Below, piece after piece: positions 47,390-62,900 of a stretch of 64,000 nucleotides of DNA. A program made the position numbers and the translations under genes. The notes under the pieces are model-generated. The model had not been told where the DNA came from. It made no database searches and saw nothing but the letters and a program-made list of their open reading frames with translations. How positions within the stretch are numbered: position 1 is the first letter of the stretch; every line of letters starts with the position of its first letter. The DNA is from Mercurialis annua (taxonomy: Eukaryota; Streptophyta; Magnoliopsida; Malpighiales; Euphorbiaceae), in NCBI RefSeq assembly GCF_937616625.2, contig NC_065576.1:29137128-29201127 (forward strand), written 5' to 3'.

Positions 47390-50300
47390 TGTTTCACCTT
47401 TTTAGCAGTCTAAGCCAAACCTTTACAAACGTAACGAAACAAAACCAAACGTGTCACCTTTTTATCAATTTAAGCCAAATGTTAACAAACGTTATGAAAC
47501 AAATCCAAACGTTTCACCTTTTTAGCGATTTAAGCCAAACGTTTACAAACGTTATGTAACAAATCCAAACGCTTCACATTTTTAGCAATTAAAGCCAAAT
47601 GTTTACAAACAATACGAAACAAATCCAAACGTTTTACCTTTTTATCGATTTAAGCCAAATGTTTACAAACGTCACGAATAAAATTCAAACGTTTCCCCAT
47701 TTTAGCGATTTAAGCCAAACGTTTACAAAATTTACGAAACAAATCCAAACGTTTCCCCTTTTTAGCGATTTTAGCCAAGCGTTTACAAACGGTACGAAAC
47801 AAATCCAAACATTTTACCTTTTTAGCAATTTAAGCCGAACGTTTACAAAGGTTACGAAAAAAACCAAACGTTCCACCTTTTTAGCAATTTACACCAAATG
47901 TTTAAAACATTACAAAACAAAACGATTACAAAGGTTACGAAACAAAACCAAACGTTTCACCTTTTTAGCGATTTAAGCCAAACGTTTACAAACATTACAA
48001 AGAATATCCAGACGTTTCATCCTTTTAACGATATAAGCCAAATGTTTACAAACATTACAAAACAAATCTAAGCGTTTCACCTTTTTAACGATTTAAGCCA
48101 AACATTTACAAACGCTACAAAATAAATCCAAACGTTTCACCTTTTTAGCGATCTAAGCCAAATGTTTACAAAGGGTACGAAACAAAACCAAACGTTTCAC
48201 CCCGCTAGCGATTTAAGCCAAATGTTTACAAAATTTACGAAACAAATCCAAACGTTTCACATTTTTAGCGATTTAAGCCAAACGTTTACAAACGCTACGA
48301 AACAAATCCAAACGTTTCCCCATTTTAGCGATATAAGCCAAACGTTTACAAACGTTATGAAACAAATCCAAACGTTTCACCTTTTTAGCGATTTAAGCCA
48401 AACGTTTACAAACGTTACGATACAAATCCAAACGGTTCACCCTTTTAGCAATTTAAGCCAAACGTTTACAAAGGTTACGAAACAAAACCAAACGTTTCAC
48501 CTTTTTAACGATTTAAACCAAACTTTTAAAACGTTACGAAACAAAACGTTTACAAAGATTACAAAACAAAACCAAACGTTTTGCCTTTTTAGCGATTTAA
48601 GCCAAACGTTGACAAACTTTACGAAACAAATCCAAGCCTTTCACCTTTCTAGCAATTTAAGCCAAACGTTTACAAATGCTAAGAAACAAATCTAAACATT
48701 TCACCTTATTAGCGATTTGAGCCAAACGTTTAGAGAAGGTACAAAACAAAACCAAACGTTTCACCTTTTTAGCGATTGAAGCCAAACATTTACAAACATT
48801 ACAAAATAAAGCCAAACGTTTAAAACGTAAAGAAACAAATCCAAACGTTTCCCCTTTTTAGCGATTTATAACAAACGTTTACAAACATTATGAAACAAAT
48901 CCAAACGTTTCACGTTTTTAGCGATTTAAGCCAAACGTTTACAAACGTTACGAAACAAATCCAATCGTTTCACAATTTTAGCGATATAAGCCAAACGTTT
49001 ACTAATGTTATGAAACAAAGCCAAACATTTACAAAAGTTACAAAACAAATCCAAATGTTTCCCCTTATTAACAATTTAAGCCAAACCTTAACAAACGTTA
49101 CGAAATAAATCAAAACGTTTCACCTTTTTAGCGATTTAAGCCGAACGTTTACAAAGGTTACGAAACAAAGCCAAACGTTTCAACCTTTTGGCGATTTCAG
49201 CTAAGCATTTACAAACGTTGCGAAACAAATCCAAGCGTTTCACCTTTTTAGCGATTTAAGCGAAACGTTTACAAACGTTACGAAACAAATCCAAACGTTT
49301 CACGTTTTTAGCGATTGAAGTCAAACGTTTACAAACGTTATGAAAAAAAACCAAACGTTTTAAACTTTACGAAACAAATCCAAATGTTTAACTTTTTTAG
49401 CGATATTAGCCAAACGTTTACAAATGTTATGAAACAAATCCAAACGTTTCACATTTTTAGCAATTTAAGCCAAACGTTTACAAACGTTACGAAACAAAGC
49501 CAAACGTTTATAAACGTTACGGAACAAGTCCAAGCGTTTAACCTTTTTAGAAATTTAAGGAAAACGTTTACAAACATTACAAAACAAATTCAAACGTTTC
49601 ACCTTTTTAGCGATTTAAGCTAAACGTTTACAACGGTTACGAAACAAATCCAAATGTGTCACCTTTTTAGCAATTGAAGCCAAACGTTTACAAACGCTAT
49701 GAGACAAAACTACGAGTTTCACATTTTTAGCAATTTAAGCCAAACGTTTACAAACGTTAGGAAACAAATCCAAACGTTTCACCATTTTAGCGATTTAAGC
49801 TAAATGTTTAGAAACGTAACGAAACAAATCCAAACGTTTCACTTTTTACCGATTTAAGCATAACGTTTACAAAGGTTACGAAACAAAACCAAACGTTTAA
49901 ACTTTTTAGCGATTTAAACCAAACGTTTAAAACGTTTTGAAACAAAACATTTACAAAGGTTACGAAACAAAACCAAACATTACACCTTTTTAGAGATTTA
50001 AGCCAAAAGTTTACAAACATTACGAAACAAATCCAAACGTTTTACCTTTTTAGCGATTCAAGCCTAGCGTTTACAAACATTACAAAACAAATCCAAGTGT
50101 TTCACCTTTTTTGCGATTTAAGTCAAACGTTTACAAACGTTACGAAAAAATTCAAACGTTTCACCTTTTTAGCGATTTAAGCCGAATGTTTACAAAGGTT
50201 ACGAAAGAAAACCAAACATTTCACCTTTTTAGTGATTTAAGCCAAAAGTTTACAAACGTTACGAAAAAAATCCAAATGTTTCACCTAAACGTTTACAAAC

Positions 50301-52569
50301 ATTATGAAACAAATCCAAGCGTTTCACATTTTTAGAAATTTAAGCCAAACGTTTACAAACTTGACGAAACAAATCCCAGCGTTTCACCTTTTTCGCGATT
50401 TAAGCCAAACCTTTACAAACATTACGAAACAAATCCAAACGTTTCCATATTTAAGCAATTTAAGCCAAACGTTTAAAATGTTACAAAACAAATCCAAGCG
50501 TTTAAAACGTTACGAAACCCTTTTTAGCACTTTAAGCCAAACGTTTACAAACGTTACGAAACTAATCCAAACGTTTCGCCTTTTTAGAGATTTAAGCCAA
50601 ACGTTTACAAACGTTATGATACAAAACCAACATTTCACCTTTATAGCGATTTATTTGAAACGTTTACAAACATTACGAAACAAACCAAAACGTTTCACCT
50701 TTTTAGCGATTTAAGCCAAACGTTTACAAATGTTATGAAGCAATTCCAACCGTTTCCCCTTTTTAGCGATTTAAGCCAAACGTTTATAAGCGTTACGAAA
50801 CAAATCCAAGCCTTTCACCTTTTTAGCAATAGCCAAACATTACGAAATAAATCCAAACGTTTTACCTTTTTAGCGATTTAAGCCAAATGTTTATAAATGT
50901 TACGAAACAAATCCAAATGTTTCACCTTTTTAGCGACATAAGCCAAACGTTTCACCTTTTTTGCAATTTAAGCCAAACGTTTACAAACGTTACCAAACAA
51001 ATCAAAACGTTTCCCCTTTTTAGCGATTTAAGCCAAACGTTTCCAAACGTTGCGAAACAAAATAAAACGTTTAAAACGTTACGAAACAAATCCAAGCATT
51101 TCACCTTTTTAGCAATTTAAGCCAAACGTTTACAAACGTTAGGAAACAAATCCAAACATTTCACCATTTAAGCGATTTAAGCCAAATGTTTACAAACGTT
51201 ACAAAACAAATCGAAACGGTTCACCTTTTTAGTTATTTAAGCCGAACGTTTACAAAGGCTACGAAACAACACCAAACGTTACACCTTTTTAGCGAGTTAA
51301 ACCAAACGTTTAAACGTTGCGAAGCAAAAAGTTTACAAAAGGTTACGAAACAAAACCAAACATTTCACCTTTTTAGCGATTTAAGCCAAACGTTTACAAA
51401 CTCTACGAAACAAATCCAAACGTATCCCTTTTTAGCAATTTAAGCCAAACGTTTACAAACATTACGAAACAAATCCAAGAGTTTCACCTTTATAGCGATT
51501 TAAACCAAATGTTTACAAACGTTACGAAACAAATCCAAACGTTTCACCTTTTTAGCGATTTAAGCCGAACGTTTACAAAGGTTACGAAACAAAACCAAAC
51601 GTTTCACCTTTTTAGCGATTTAAGTAAACGTTTACAATCTTTATGAAACAAATCCAAACGTTTCCCATTTTTAGAGATTTAAGCCAAACGTTTACAAAAA
51701 TTATGAAACAAATCCAAGTGTTTCACCTTTTTAGCGATGTAAGCCAAAAGTTTACAAACGCTACGAAACAAATCCAAGCGTTTCACCTTTTTAGCGATAT
51801 AAGCCAAACGTTTACAAACGTTTCAAAACAAATACAAACGTTTCACCTTTTTAGCGATTTATGCCAAACGTTTACAAAGGTTACGAAACAAAACCAAACG
51901 TTTCACCTTTTAAGAAATTTAAACCAAACGTTTAAAACGTTACGAAATAAAATGTTTACAAAGATTACAAAACAAAACTGAACGTTTTGCCTTTTTAGCG
52001 ATTTAAGCCAAACGTTTACAAACTTTATGAAATAAATCAAAACGTTTCATCTTTTTAGCGATTTAAGCCAAACGTTTTCAAACATTACGAAACAAATCCA
52101 AACGTTTCTCCTTTTTAGCGATTTAAGCCAAACGTTTACAAATGCTAAGAAACAAATCTAAACGTTTCACCTTTTTAGCGATTTAAGCCAAACGTTTACA
52201 GAGGGTACAAAACAAAAACAAACGTTTCACCTTTTTAGCGATTTAAGCCAAACGTTTACAAACATTACAAAACAAATCCAAATGTTTCACATTTATAGCG
52301 ATTTAAGACAAACGTTTACAGATGCTACGAAACAAATCCAAACGTTTCACCTTTTTAGCGATTTAGGCCAAATGTTACGAAATAAATCCAATTGTTTCAC
52401 ATTTTTAGCGATTTAAGCCAAACGTTTACAAATATGACAAAACAAATCAAAAAATTTCACCTTTTTAGCGATTTAAGCCAAACGCTTACAAATGTTATAA
52501 AGCAAATCCAAATATTTTGCCTTTTTAGCGATTTAAGCCAAACGTTTACAAACGTTACGAAACAAATCC
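47390..52569 (+). repeat. Satellite module Y (copy 1)
   Basis: About 5.2-kb module. Markers in order: CGCTTCACATTTTTAGCAAT near 47567, TTGGCGATTTCAGCTAAGC near 49189, CACCTAAACG near 50283, and TTTTTAGCAATAGCC near 50820. The same markers recur in copy 2 and copy 3 in the same order. Confidence 0.75.
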
Positions 52570-55500
52570 AAGCATTTCACCTTTTTAGCAATCTAAGCCA
52601 AACCTTTACAAACATAACAAAACAAAGCCAAACGTTTCACCTTTTTATCAATTTAAGCCAAATGTTTACAAACGTTATGAAACAAATCCAAACGTTTCAC
52701 CTTTTTAGCGATTTAAGCCAAACGTTTACAAACGTTATGTTACAAATCGAAACGCTTCACATTTTTAGCAATTAAAGCCAAATGTTTACAAACAATACGA
52801 AAAAAATCCAAACGTTTTACCTTTTTATCGATTTAAGCCAAACGTTTACAAACGTTACGAAACAAATTCAAACGTTTCCCCATTTTAGCGATTTAAGCCA
52901 AACGTTTACAAAATTTACGAAACAAATCCAAACGTTTCCCTTTTTTAGCGATTTTAGCCAAGCGTTTACAAACCGTACGAAACAAATCCAAACATTTTAC
53001 CTTTTTAGCAATTTTAGACGAACGTTTACAAAGGTTACGAAAAAAACCAAACGTTCCACCTTTTTAGCGACTTAAACCAAATGTTTAAAACATTACAGAA
53101 CAAAACGATTACAAAGGTTACGAAACAAAACCAAACGTTTCACCTTTTTAGCGATTTAAGCCAAACGTTTACAAACATTACAAAGAATATCCAGACGTTT
53201 TATCCTTTTAGCGATATAAGCCAAATGTTTACAAACATTACAAAACAAATCCAAGCGTTTCACCTTTTTAGCGATTTAAGCCAAACGTTTACAAACGCTA
53301 CAAAATAAATCCAAACGTTTCCTCTTTTTAGCGATCTAAGCCAAATGTTTACAAAGGGTACGAAACAAAACCAAACGTTTCACCTCGTAAGCGATTTAAG
53401 CCAAATGTTTACAAAGTTTACGAAACAAATCCAAACGTTTCACATTTTTAGCGATTTAAGCCAAACGTTTACAAACGCTACGAAACAAATCCAAACGTTT
53501 CCCCATTTTAGCGATATAAGCCAAACGTTTACAAACGTTATGAAACAAATCCAAACTTTTCACCTTTTTAGCGATTTAAGCCAAACGTTTACAAACGTTA
53601 CGATACAAATTCAAACGGTTCACCTTTTTAGCAGTTTAAGCCAAACGTTAACAAACGTTATGAAACAAATCCAAACGTTTCACCTATTTAGCGATTTAAG
53701 CCAAACATTTACAAACGTTACGATACAAATCCAAACGGTTCACCTTTTTAGCAATTTAAGCCAAACGTTTACAAAGGTTACGAAACAAAACGAAACGTTT
53801 TACCTTTCCAACGATTTAAACCAAACTTTTAAAACGTTACGAAACAAAACGTTTACAAAGATTACAAAACAAAACCAAACGTTTTGCCTTTTTAGCGATT
53901 TAAGCCAAACGTTGACAAACTTTACGAAACAAATCCAAGCCTTTCACCTTTCTAGCAATTTAAGCCAAACGTTTACAAATGCTAAGAAACAAATTTATAC
54001 ATTTCACCTTATTAGCGATTTGAGCCAAACGATTAGAGAAGGTACAAAACAAAACCAAACGTTTCACCTTTTTAGCGATTGAAGCCAAGCATTTACAAAC
54101 ATTACGAAATAAAGCCAAACGTTTAAAACGTAAAGAAACAAATCCAAACGTTTCCCCTTTTTAGCAATTTATAACAAACGTTTACAAACATTACGAAACA
54201 AATCCAAACGTTTCACCTTTTTAGCGATTTAAGCCAAACATTTACAAACGTTACGAAACAAATCCAATCGTTTCACAATTTTAGCAATTTAAGCCAAATG
54301 TTTACTAATGTTATGAAACAAAGCCAAACATTTACAAAAATTACAAAACAAATCCAAACGTTTCCCCTTATTAACAATTTAAGCCAAACCTTAACAAACG
54401 TTACGAAACAAATCCAAACGTTTCACCTTTTTAGCGATTTAAGCCGAACGTTTACAAAGGTTACGAAACAAAGCCAAACGTTTCAACTTTTTGGCGATTT
54501 CAGCTAAGCATTTACAAACGTTGCGAAACAAATCCAAGCGTTTTACCTTTTTAGCGATTTAAGCGAAACGTTTATAATCGTTACGAAACAAATCCAAACG
54601 TTTCACCTTTTCAGCGATTGAAGTCAAACGTTTACAAACGTTATGAAAAAAAACTAAATGTTTGAAACGTTACGAAACAAATCCAAATGTTTAACTTTTT
54701 TAGCGATATTAGCCAAACGTTTACAAATATTTCGAAACAAATCTAAACGTTTCACATTTTTAGCAATTTAAGTCAAACGTTTACAAACGTTACGAAACAA
54801 AGCCAAACGTTTATAAACGTTACGGAACAAGTCCAAGCGTTTAACCTTTTTAGCAATTTAAGGAAAACGTTTATAAACATTACAAAACAAATCCAAACGT
54901 TTGACCTTTTTAGCGAATTTAGCTAAACGTTTACAACGGTTACGAAACAAATCCAAATGTGTCACCTTTTTAGCAATTTAAGCCAAACGTTTACAAACGC
55001 TACGAGACAAAACTAGGAGTTTCACCTTTTTAGCAATTTAAGCCAACCGTTTACAAACGTTAGGAAACAAATCCAAACGTTTCACCTTTTTAGCGATTTA
55101 AGCTAAATGTTTAGAAACGTTACGAAACAAATCCAAACGTTTCACTTTTTACCGATTTAAGCATAACGTTTACAAAGGTTACGAAACAAAACCAAACGTT
55201 TAACCTTTTTAGCGATTTCAACAAAACGTTTAAAACGTTTTGAAACAAAACATTTACAAAGGTTACGAAACAAAACCAAACATTTCACCTTTTTAGAGAT
55301 TTAAGCCAAAAGTTTACAAACATTACGAAACAAATCCAAACGTTTTACCTTTTTAGAGATTCAAGCCGAGCGTTTACAAACATTACGAAACAAATCCAAG
55401 TGTTTCACCTTTTTAGCGATTTAAGTCAAACGTTTACAAACGTTAAGAAAAAATCCAAACGTTTCACCTTTTTTAGCGATTTAAGCCGAATGTTTACAAA

Positions 55501-57917
55501 GGTTGAGAAATGAAACCAAACGTTTCACCTTTTTAGTGATTTAAGCCAAAAGTTTACAAACGTTACGAATCAAATCCAAATGTTTCACCTAAACGTTTAC
55601 AAACATTATGAAACAAATCCAAGCGTTTCACATTTTTAGCAATTTAAGCCAAACGTTTTCAAACTTGACGTAACAAATCCCAGCGTTTCACCTTTTTCGC
55701 GATTTAAGCCAAACCTTTACAAACGTTACGAAACAAATCCAAACGTTTCCATATTTAAGCAATTTACGCCAAACGTTTAAAACTTTTCGAAACAAATCCA
55801 AGCGTTTAAAACATTACGAAACCCTTTTTAGCACTTAAGCCAAACGTTTACAAACGTTACGAAACAAATCCAAACGTTTCGCCTTTTTAGAGATTTAAGC
55901 CAAACGTTTACAAACGTTATGATACAAAACCAACATTTCACCTTTATAGCAATTTATCCGAAACGTTTACAAACATTACGAAACAAATCAAAACGTTTCA
56001 CCTTTTTAGCGATTTAAGCCAAACGTTTACAAATGTTATGAAGCAATTCCAAACGTTTCACCTTTTTAGCGATTTAAGCCAAACGTTTATAAACGTTATG
56101 AAACAAATCCAAGCTTTTCACCTTTTTAGCAATAGCCAAACATTACGAAACAAATCCAAACGTTTCACCTTTTTAGCGATTTAAGCCAAACATATATAAA
56201 CGTTACGAAACAAATCCAAATGTTTCACCTTTTTAGCGACTTAAGCCAAACGTTTACAAACGTTACGAAACAAATCCAAACGTTTCACCATTTTTGCGAT
56301 TTAAGTTAAACGTTTACAAACGTTACCAAACAAATCAAAACGTTTCCCCTTTTTAGCGAATTAAGCCAAACGTTTCCAAACGTTGCGAAACAAAATAAAA
56401 CGTTTAAAACGTTACGAAAAAATCCAAGCATTTCACCTTTTTAGCAATTTAAGCCAAACATTTACAAACGTTAGGAAACAAATCCAAACATTTCACCTTT
56501 TAAGCGATTTAAGCCAAATGTTTACAAACGTTACAAAACAAATCAAAACGGTTCACCTTTTTAGTTATTTAAGCCGAACGTTTACAAAGGTTACGAAACA
56601 AAACCAAACGTTTCACCTTTTTAGCGAGTTAAACCAAACATTTAAATGTTACGAAGCAAAAAGTTTACAAAAGGTTACGAAACAAATCCAAACATTTCAC
56701 CTTTTTAGCGATTTAAGCCAAACGTTTACAAACGCTACGAAACAAATCCAAACGTATCCCTTTTTAGCAATTTAAGCAAAACGTTTGCAAACATTACGAA
56801 ACAAATCCAAGAGTTTCACCTTTATAGCGATTTAAACCAAATGTTTACAAACGTTACGAAACAAATCCAAACGTTTCACCCTTTTAGCAATTTAAGCCGA
56901 ACGTTTACAAAGGTTACGAAACAAAACCAAACGTTTCACTTTTTTAGCGATTTAAGCAAACGTTTACAATCTTTATGAAACAAATCCAAACGTTTCACAT
57001 TTTTAAAGATTTAAACCAAACGTTTACAAAAATTATGAAACAAATCCAAGTGTTTCACCTTTTTAGCGATTTAAGCCAAACTTTTACAAACGCTACGAAA
57101 CAAATCCAAGCGTTTCACCTTTTTAGCGATATAAGCCAAACGTTTACAAACGTTTCAAAACAAATACAAACGTTTCACCTTTTTAGCAATTTATGCCAAA
57201 CGTTTACAAAGTTTACGAAACAAAACCAAACGTTTCACCTTTTAAGAAATTTAAACCAAACGTTTAAAACGTTACGAAATAAAACGTTTACAAAGATTAC
57301 AAAACAAAACTGAACGTTTTGCCTTTTTAGCGATTTAAGCCAAACGTTTACAAACTTTAAGAAACAAATCCAAACGTTTCATCTTTTTAGCGATTTAAGC
57401 CAAACGTTTACAAACATTACGAAACAAATCCAAACGTTTCTCCTTTTTAGCGATTTAAGCCAAACGTTTACAAATGCTAAGAAACAAATCTAAACGTTTC
57501 ACCTTTTTAGCGATTTAAGCCAAACGTTTATAGAGGGTACAAAACAAAACCAAATTTTTCACCTTTTTAGCGATTTAAGCCAAACGTTTACAAACATTAC
57601 GAAAGAAATCCAAACGTTTCACATTTATAGCGATTTAAGCCAAACGTTTACAAACGCTACGAAACAAATCCAAACGTTTCACCTTTTTAGCGATTTAAGC
57701 CAAATGTTACGAAATAAATCCAATCGTTTCACATTTTTAGCGATTTAAGCCAAACGTTTACAATTATGACAAAACAAATCAAAATTTTTCACCTTCTTAG
57801 CGATTTAAGCCAAACGTTTACAAATGTTATGAAGCAAATCCAAACATTTTGCCTTTTTAGCGATTTAAGCCAAACGTTTACAAACGTTACGAAACAAATC
57901 CAAGCATTTCACCTTTT
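52570..57917 (+). repeat. Satellite module Y (copy 2), directly following copy 1
   Basis: Same marker series as copy 1, shifted by about 5.18 kb at the start and 5.30 kb further on: 52747, 54492, 55589 and about 56127. The difference is partly one extra monomer pair near 53640-53760, where a block around CACCTATTTAGC is repeated. Identity to copy 1 is high by eye over long stretches. Confidence 0.75.
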
Positions 57918-59976
57918 TAGTGATTTAAGCCAAACGTTTACAAAGGTTACCAAAACAAATCCTAATGTTTCACCTATTTAGCGATTTAAGCCAAATATTT
58001 ATAAACTTTACGAAACAAATCTAAACGTTTCCCCATTTTAGCGATATACGCCTAACGTTTACAAACGTTACGAAACAAATCCAAACGTTTAAAACGTTAC
58101 GAAACCCTTTTTAGCAATTTAAGTCAAACGTTTACAAACGTTTTGAAACAAATCCAAACGTTTCACCTTTTTAGCATTTTAAGCCAAACGTTAAAAAACA
58201 AAACCAAACGTTTCACCTTTTTATCAATTTAAGCCAAACGTTTACAAACGTTACGAAACAAATACAAACGTTTCACCTTATTAGCGACTTAAGCCAATTG
58301 TTTACAAATGTTATGTAACAAATCCAAACGCTTCACATTTTTAGCAATTTAAGCCAAACGTTTACAAACAATACGAAACAAATCCAAACGTGTTACCTAT
58401 TTAACGATTTAATCAAAACGTTTACAAACGTTACGAAACAAATCCAAACGTTTCCCCATTTTAGCGATTTAAGCCAAACGTTTACAAAAGTTACGAAACA
58501 AATCCAGACGTTTCTCCTTTTTAGGGATTTAAGCCAAACGTTTACAAATGGTACGAATTAAATCCAAACATTTTACCGTTTTAGCAATTTAAGCCGAACG
58601 TTTACAAAGGTTATGAAACAAAACCAAACGTTTCACCTTTTTAGCGATTTACACCAAATGTTTAAAACATTACGAATTAAAACGATTACAAAGGTTTCGA
58701 AAAAAACCAAACGTTTCACCTTTTTAGCGATTTAAGCCGAACGTTTACAAACATTACGAAGAAAATCCAAACGTTTCATTCTTCCAGCGATATAAGCCGA
58801 ATGTTTACAAACATTACAAAACAAATCCAAGTGTTTTACCTTTTTAGCGATTCAAGCCTAACTTTTACCAATGTTACGAAACAAATCCAAATGTTTCCCC
58901 TTTTTAGCGATTTAAGCCAAACGTTTACAAACATTACAAAATAAATCCAAATGTTTCACATTTTTAGCAATTTAAGCCAAACGTTAATAAACGTTACGAA
59001 ACAAAACAAAACGTTTCACCTTTTTAGCGATATAAGCCAAACGTTTACAAACGTTACGAAACATATCCAAACGTTTCACATTTTTAGCGATTTAAAGCAA
59101 ACGTTTACAAACGATAAGAAGAAAATCAAAGTTTCACCTTTTGGGCAATTTAAGCCAAACGTTTAAAAAGGGTACGAAACAAAACCAAACGTTTCACCTC
59201 TTTAACGATTTAAGCCAAATGTGTACAAAATTTACGAAACATATCCAAACGTTTCAGATTTTTAGCGATTTAAGCCAAACGTTTACAAAAGCTACGAAAC
59301 AAATCCAAATATTTCCCCATTTTAGCGATTTAAGCCAAACGTTTAGAAACGTTACAAAACAAATCCAAACGTTTTACCTTTTTAGCTATTTAAGCCAAAC
59401 GTTTACAAACGTTACTATACAAATTCAAACGTTTCTCCCTTTTAGCAATTTAAGCCAAACGTTTACAAAAGTTACGAAACAAAACCTAACGTTTCACCTT
59501 TTTAGCGATTTAAACCAAACGTTTAAAACGTTACGAAACAAAACGTTTACAAAGATGATAAAACAAAACCAAACGTTTCGCCTTTTTAGCGATTTAAGCC
59601 AAACGTTTACAAACTTTACCAAACAAATCCAAGCGTTTCACCTTTCTAGCAATTGAAGCCAAACGTTTACAAATGCTAAGAAACAAATCTAAACGTTTCA
59701 CCTTTTTATCGATTTATGCCAAACGTTTACAGAGGGTACAAAACAAAACCAAATGTTTCACCTTTTTAGCGATTGAAGCCAAACATTTACAAACATTACG
59801 AAATAAAGCCAAACGTTTAAAACGTTAAGAAACAAATCCAAAAGTTTCACCTTTTTAGCGATTTATGCCAAATGTTTACAAACGTTATGAAACAATTACA
59901 AACCTTTAAAACGTTACGAAACCCTTTTTAGCAATTTAAGCCAAATGTTTACAAACGTTTCGAAACAAATCCAAAT
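57918..59976 (+). repeat. Satellite module X (copy 2)
   Basis: Resembles 45395-47389: the GGTTACCAAAACAAAT monomer near 57944, CGCTTCACATTTTTAGC near 58329 and TTCAGATTTTTAGCG near 59254. It sits between Y copies 2 and 3, so the module order here is X-Y-Y-X-Y. Confidence 0.7.
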
Positions 59977-62900
59977 GTTTCACCTTTTTAGCAATTTAAG
60001 CCAAACCTTTACAAACGTTACAAAACAAAACCAAACGTTTCACCTTTTTATTAATTTAAGCCAAATGTTTACAAACGTTATGAAACAAATCCAAACGTTT
60101 CACCTTTTTAGCGATTTAAGCCAAACGTTTACAAACGTTATGTAACAAATCCAAACGCTTCACATTTTTAGCAATTAAAGCCAAACGTTTACAAACAATA
60201 CGAAACAAATCCAAACGTTTTTACCTTTTTAGCGATTTAAGCCAAACGTTTACAAACGTTACCAAACAAATCCAAACGTTTCCCCATTTTAGCGATTTAA
60301 GCCAAACTTTTACAAAATTTACGAAACAAATCCAAACGTTTCCCCTTTTTAGCGATTGTAGCCAAGCGTTTACAAATGGTACGAAACAAATACAAACATT
60401 TTACCTTTTTAGCAATTTAAGCCGAACGTTTATAAAGGTTACGAAAAAAAACCAAACGTTCCACCTTTTTAACGATTTACACCAAATGTTTAAAACATTA
60501 CAAAACAAAACGATTACAAAGGTTACGAAACAAAACCAAACGTTTCACTTTTTTAGCGATTTAAGCCAAACGTTTACAAACATTACAAAGAATATCCAAA
60601 CGTTTCATCCTTTTAGCGATATAAGCCAAATGTTTACAAACATTACAAAACAAATCCAAGCGTTTCACCTATTTAGCGATTTAAGCCAAACGTTTACAAA
60701 CGCTACAAAATAAATCCAAACGTTTCACCTTTTTAGCGATCTAAGCCAAACGTTTACAAAGGGTACGAAACAAAACCAAACGTTTCACCTCGTTAGCGAT
60801 TTAAGCCAAATGTTTACAAAATTTACGAAACAAATCCAAACGTTTCACATTTTTAGCGATTGAAGCCAATTGTTTACAAACGCTACGAAACAAATCCAAA
60901 CGTTTCCCCATTTTAGCGATATAAGCCAAACGTTTACAAACGTTATGAAACAAATCCAAACGTTTCACCTTTTTAGCGATTTAAGCCAAACGTTTATAAA
61001 CGTTACGATACAAATCCAAGCGTTTCACCTTTTTAGCAATTTAAACCAAACGTTTACAAAGGTTACGAAACAAAACCAAACGTTTCACCTTTTTAGCGAT
61101 TTAAACCAAACTTTTAAAACGTTACGAAACAAAACGTTTACAAAGATTACAAAAAAAAGCCAAACGTTTTGCCTTTTTGGCGATTTAAGCCAAACGTTTA
61201 CAAACTTTACGAAACAAATCCAAGCCTTTCACCTTTCTAGCAATTTAAGCCAAACGTTTACAAATGCTAAGAAACAAATCTAAACGTTTCACCTTATTAG
61301 CGATTTCAGCCAAACGTTTAGAGAAGGTACAAAACAAAACCAAACGTTTCACCTTTTTAGCGATTGAAGCCAAACATTTACAAACATTACGAAATAAATC
61401 CAAACGTTTAAAACGTTAAGAAACAAATCCAAAACGTTTCCCCTTTTTAGCGATTTATAACAAACGTTTACAAACATTACGAAACAAATCCAAACATTTC
61501 ACCTTTTTAGCGATTTAAGCCAAACGTTTACAAACGTTACGAAACAAATCCAATCGTTTCACAATTTTAGCGATTTAAGCCAAACGTTTACTAATGTTAT
61601 GAAACAAAGCCAAACAATTACAAACATTACGAAACAAATCCAAACGTTTCCCCTTATTAACAATTTCAGCCAAACATTAACAAACGTTACGAAACAAATT
61701 CAAACGTGTCACCTTTTTAGCGATTTAAGCCGAACGTTTACCAAGGTTACGAAACAAAGCCAAACGTTTCAACTTTTTGGCGATTTCAGCTAAGCATTTA
61801 CAAATGTTACGAAACAAATCCAAGCGTTTCACCTTTTTAGCAATTTAAGCGAAACGTTTACAAACGTTACGAAACAAATCCAAACGTTTCACCTTTTTAT
61901 CGATTGAAGTCAAACGTTTACAAACGTCATAAAACAAAACCAAACGTTTTAAACGTTACGAAACAAATCCAAATGTTTAACTCTTTTAGCGATATTAGCC
62001 AAACGTTTACAAATGTTACGAAACAAATCCAAACGTTTCACATTTTTAGAAATTTAAGCCAAACGTTTACAAACGTTATGAAACAAAGCCAAACGTTTAT
62101 AAACATTACGGAACAAGTCCAAGCGTTTAACCTTTTTAGCAATTTAAGGAAAACGTTTACAAACATTACAAAACAAATCCAAACGTTTCACCTTTTTAGC
62201 GATTTAAGCTAAACGTTTACAAAGGTTACGAAACAAATCCAAATGTGTCACCTTTTTAGCAATTTAAGCCAAACGTTTACAAACGCTACGAGACAAAACT
62301 ACGAGTTTCACCTTTTTAGCAATTTAAGCCAAATGTTTACAAACGTTAGGAAAGAAATCCAAACGTTTCACCTTTTTAGCGATTTAAGCTAAATGTTAAG
62401 AAACGTTACGAAACAAATCCAAACGTTTCACTTTTTACCGATTTAAACATAACGTTTACAAAGGTTACGAAACAAAACCAAACGTTTAACCTTTTTAACG
62501 ATTTTAACCAAACGTTCAAAACGTTTTGAAACAAAACATTTACAAAGGTTACGAAACAAAACCAAACATTTCACCTTTTTAGAGATTTAAGCCAAAAGTT
62601 TACAAACATTACGAAACAAATCCAAACGTTTTACCTTTTTAGCGATTCAAGCCTAGCGTTTACAAACATTATGAAACAAATCCAAGTGTTTCACCTTTTT
62701 AGCGATTTAAGTCAAACGTTTACAAACGTTACGAAAAAATCCAAACGTTTCACCTTTTTAGCGATTTAAGCCGAACGTTTACAAAGGTTACGAAACGAAA
62801 CCAAACGTTTCACCTTTTTAGTGATTTATGCCAAAAGTTTACAAATGTTACGAAACAAATCCAAATGTTTCACCTAAACGTTTACAAACATTATTAAACA

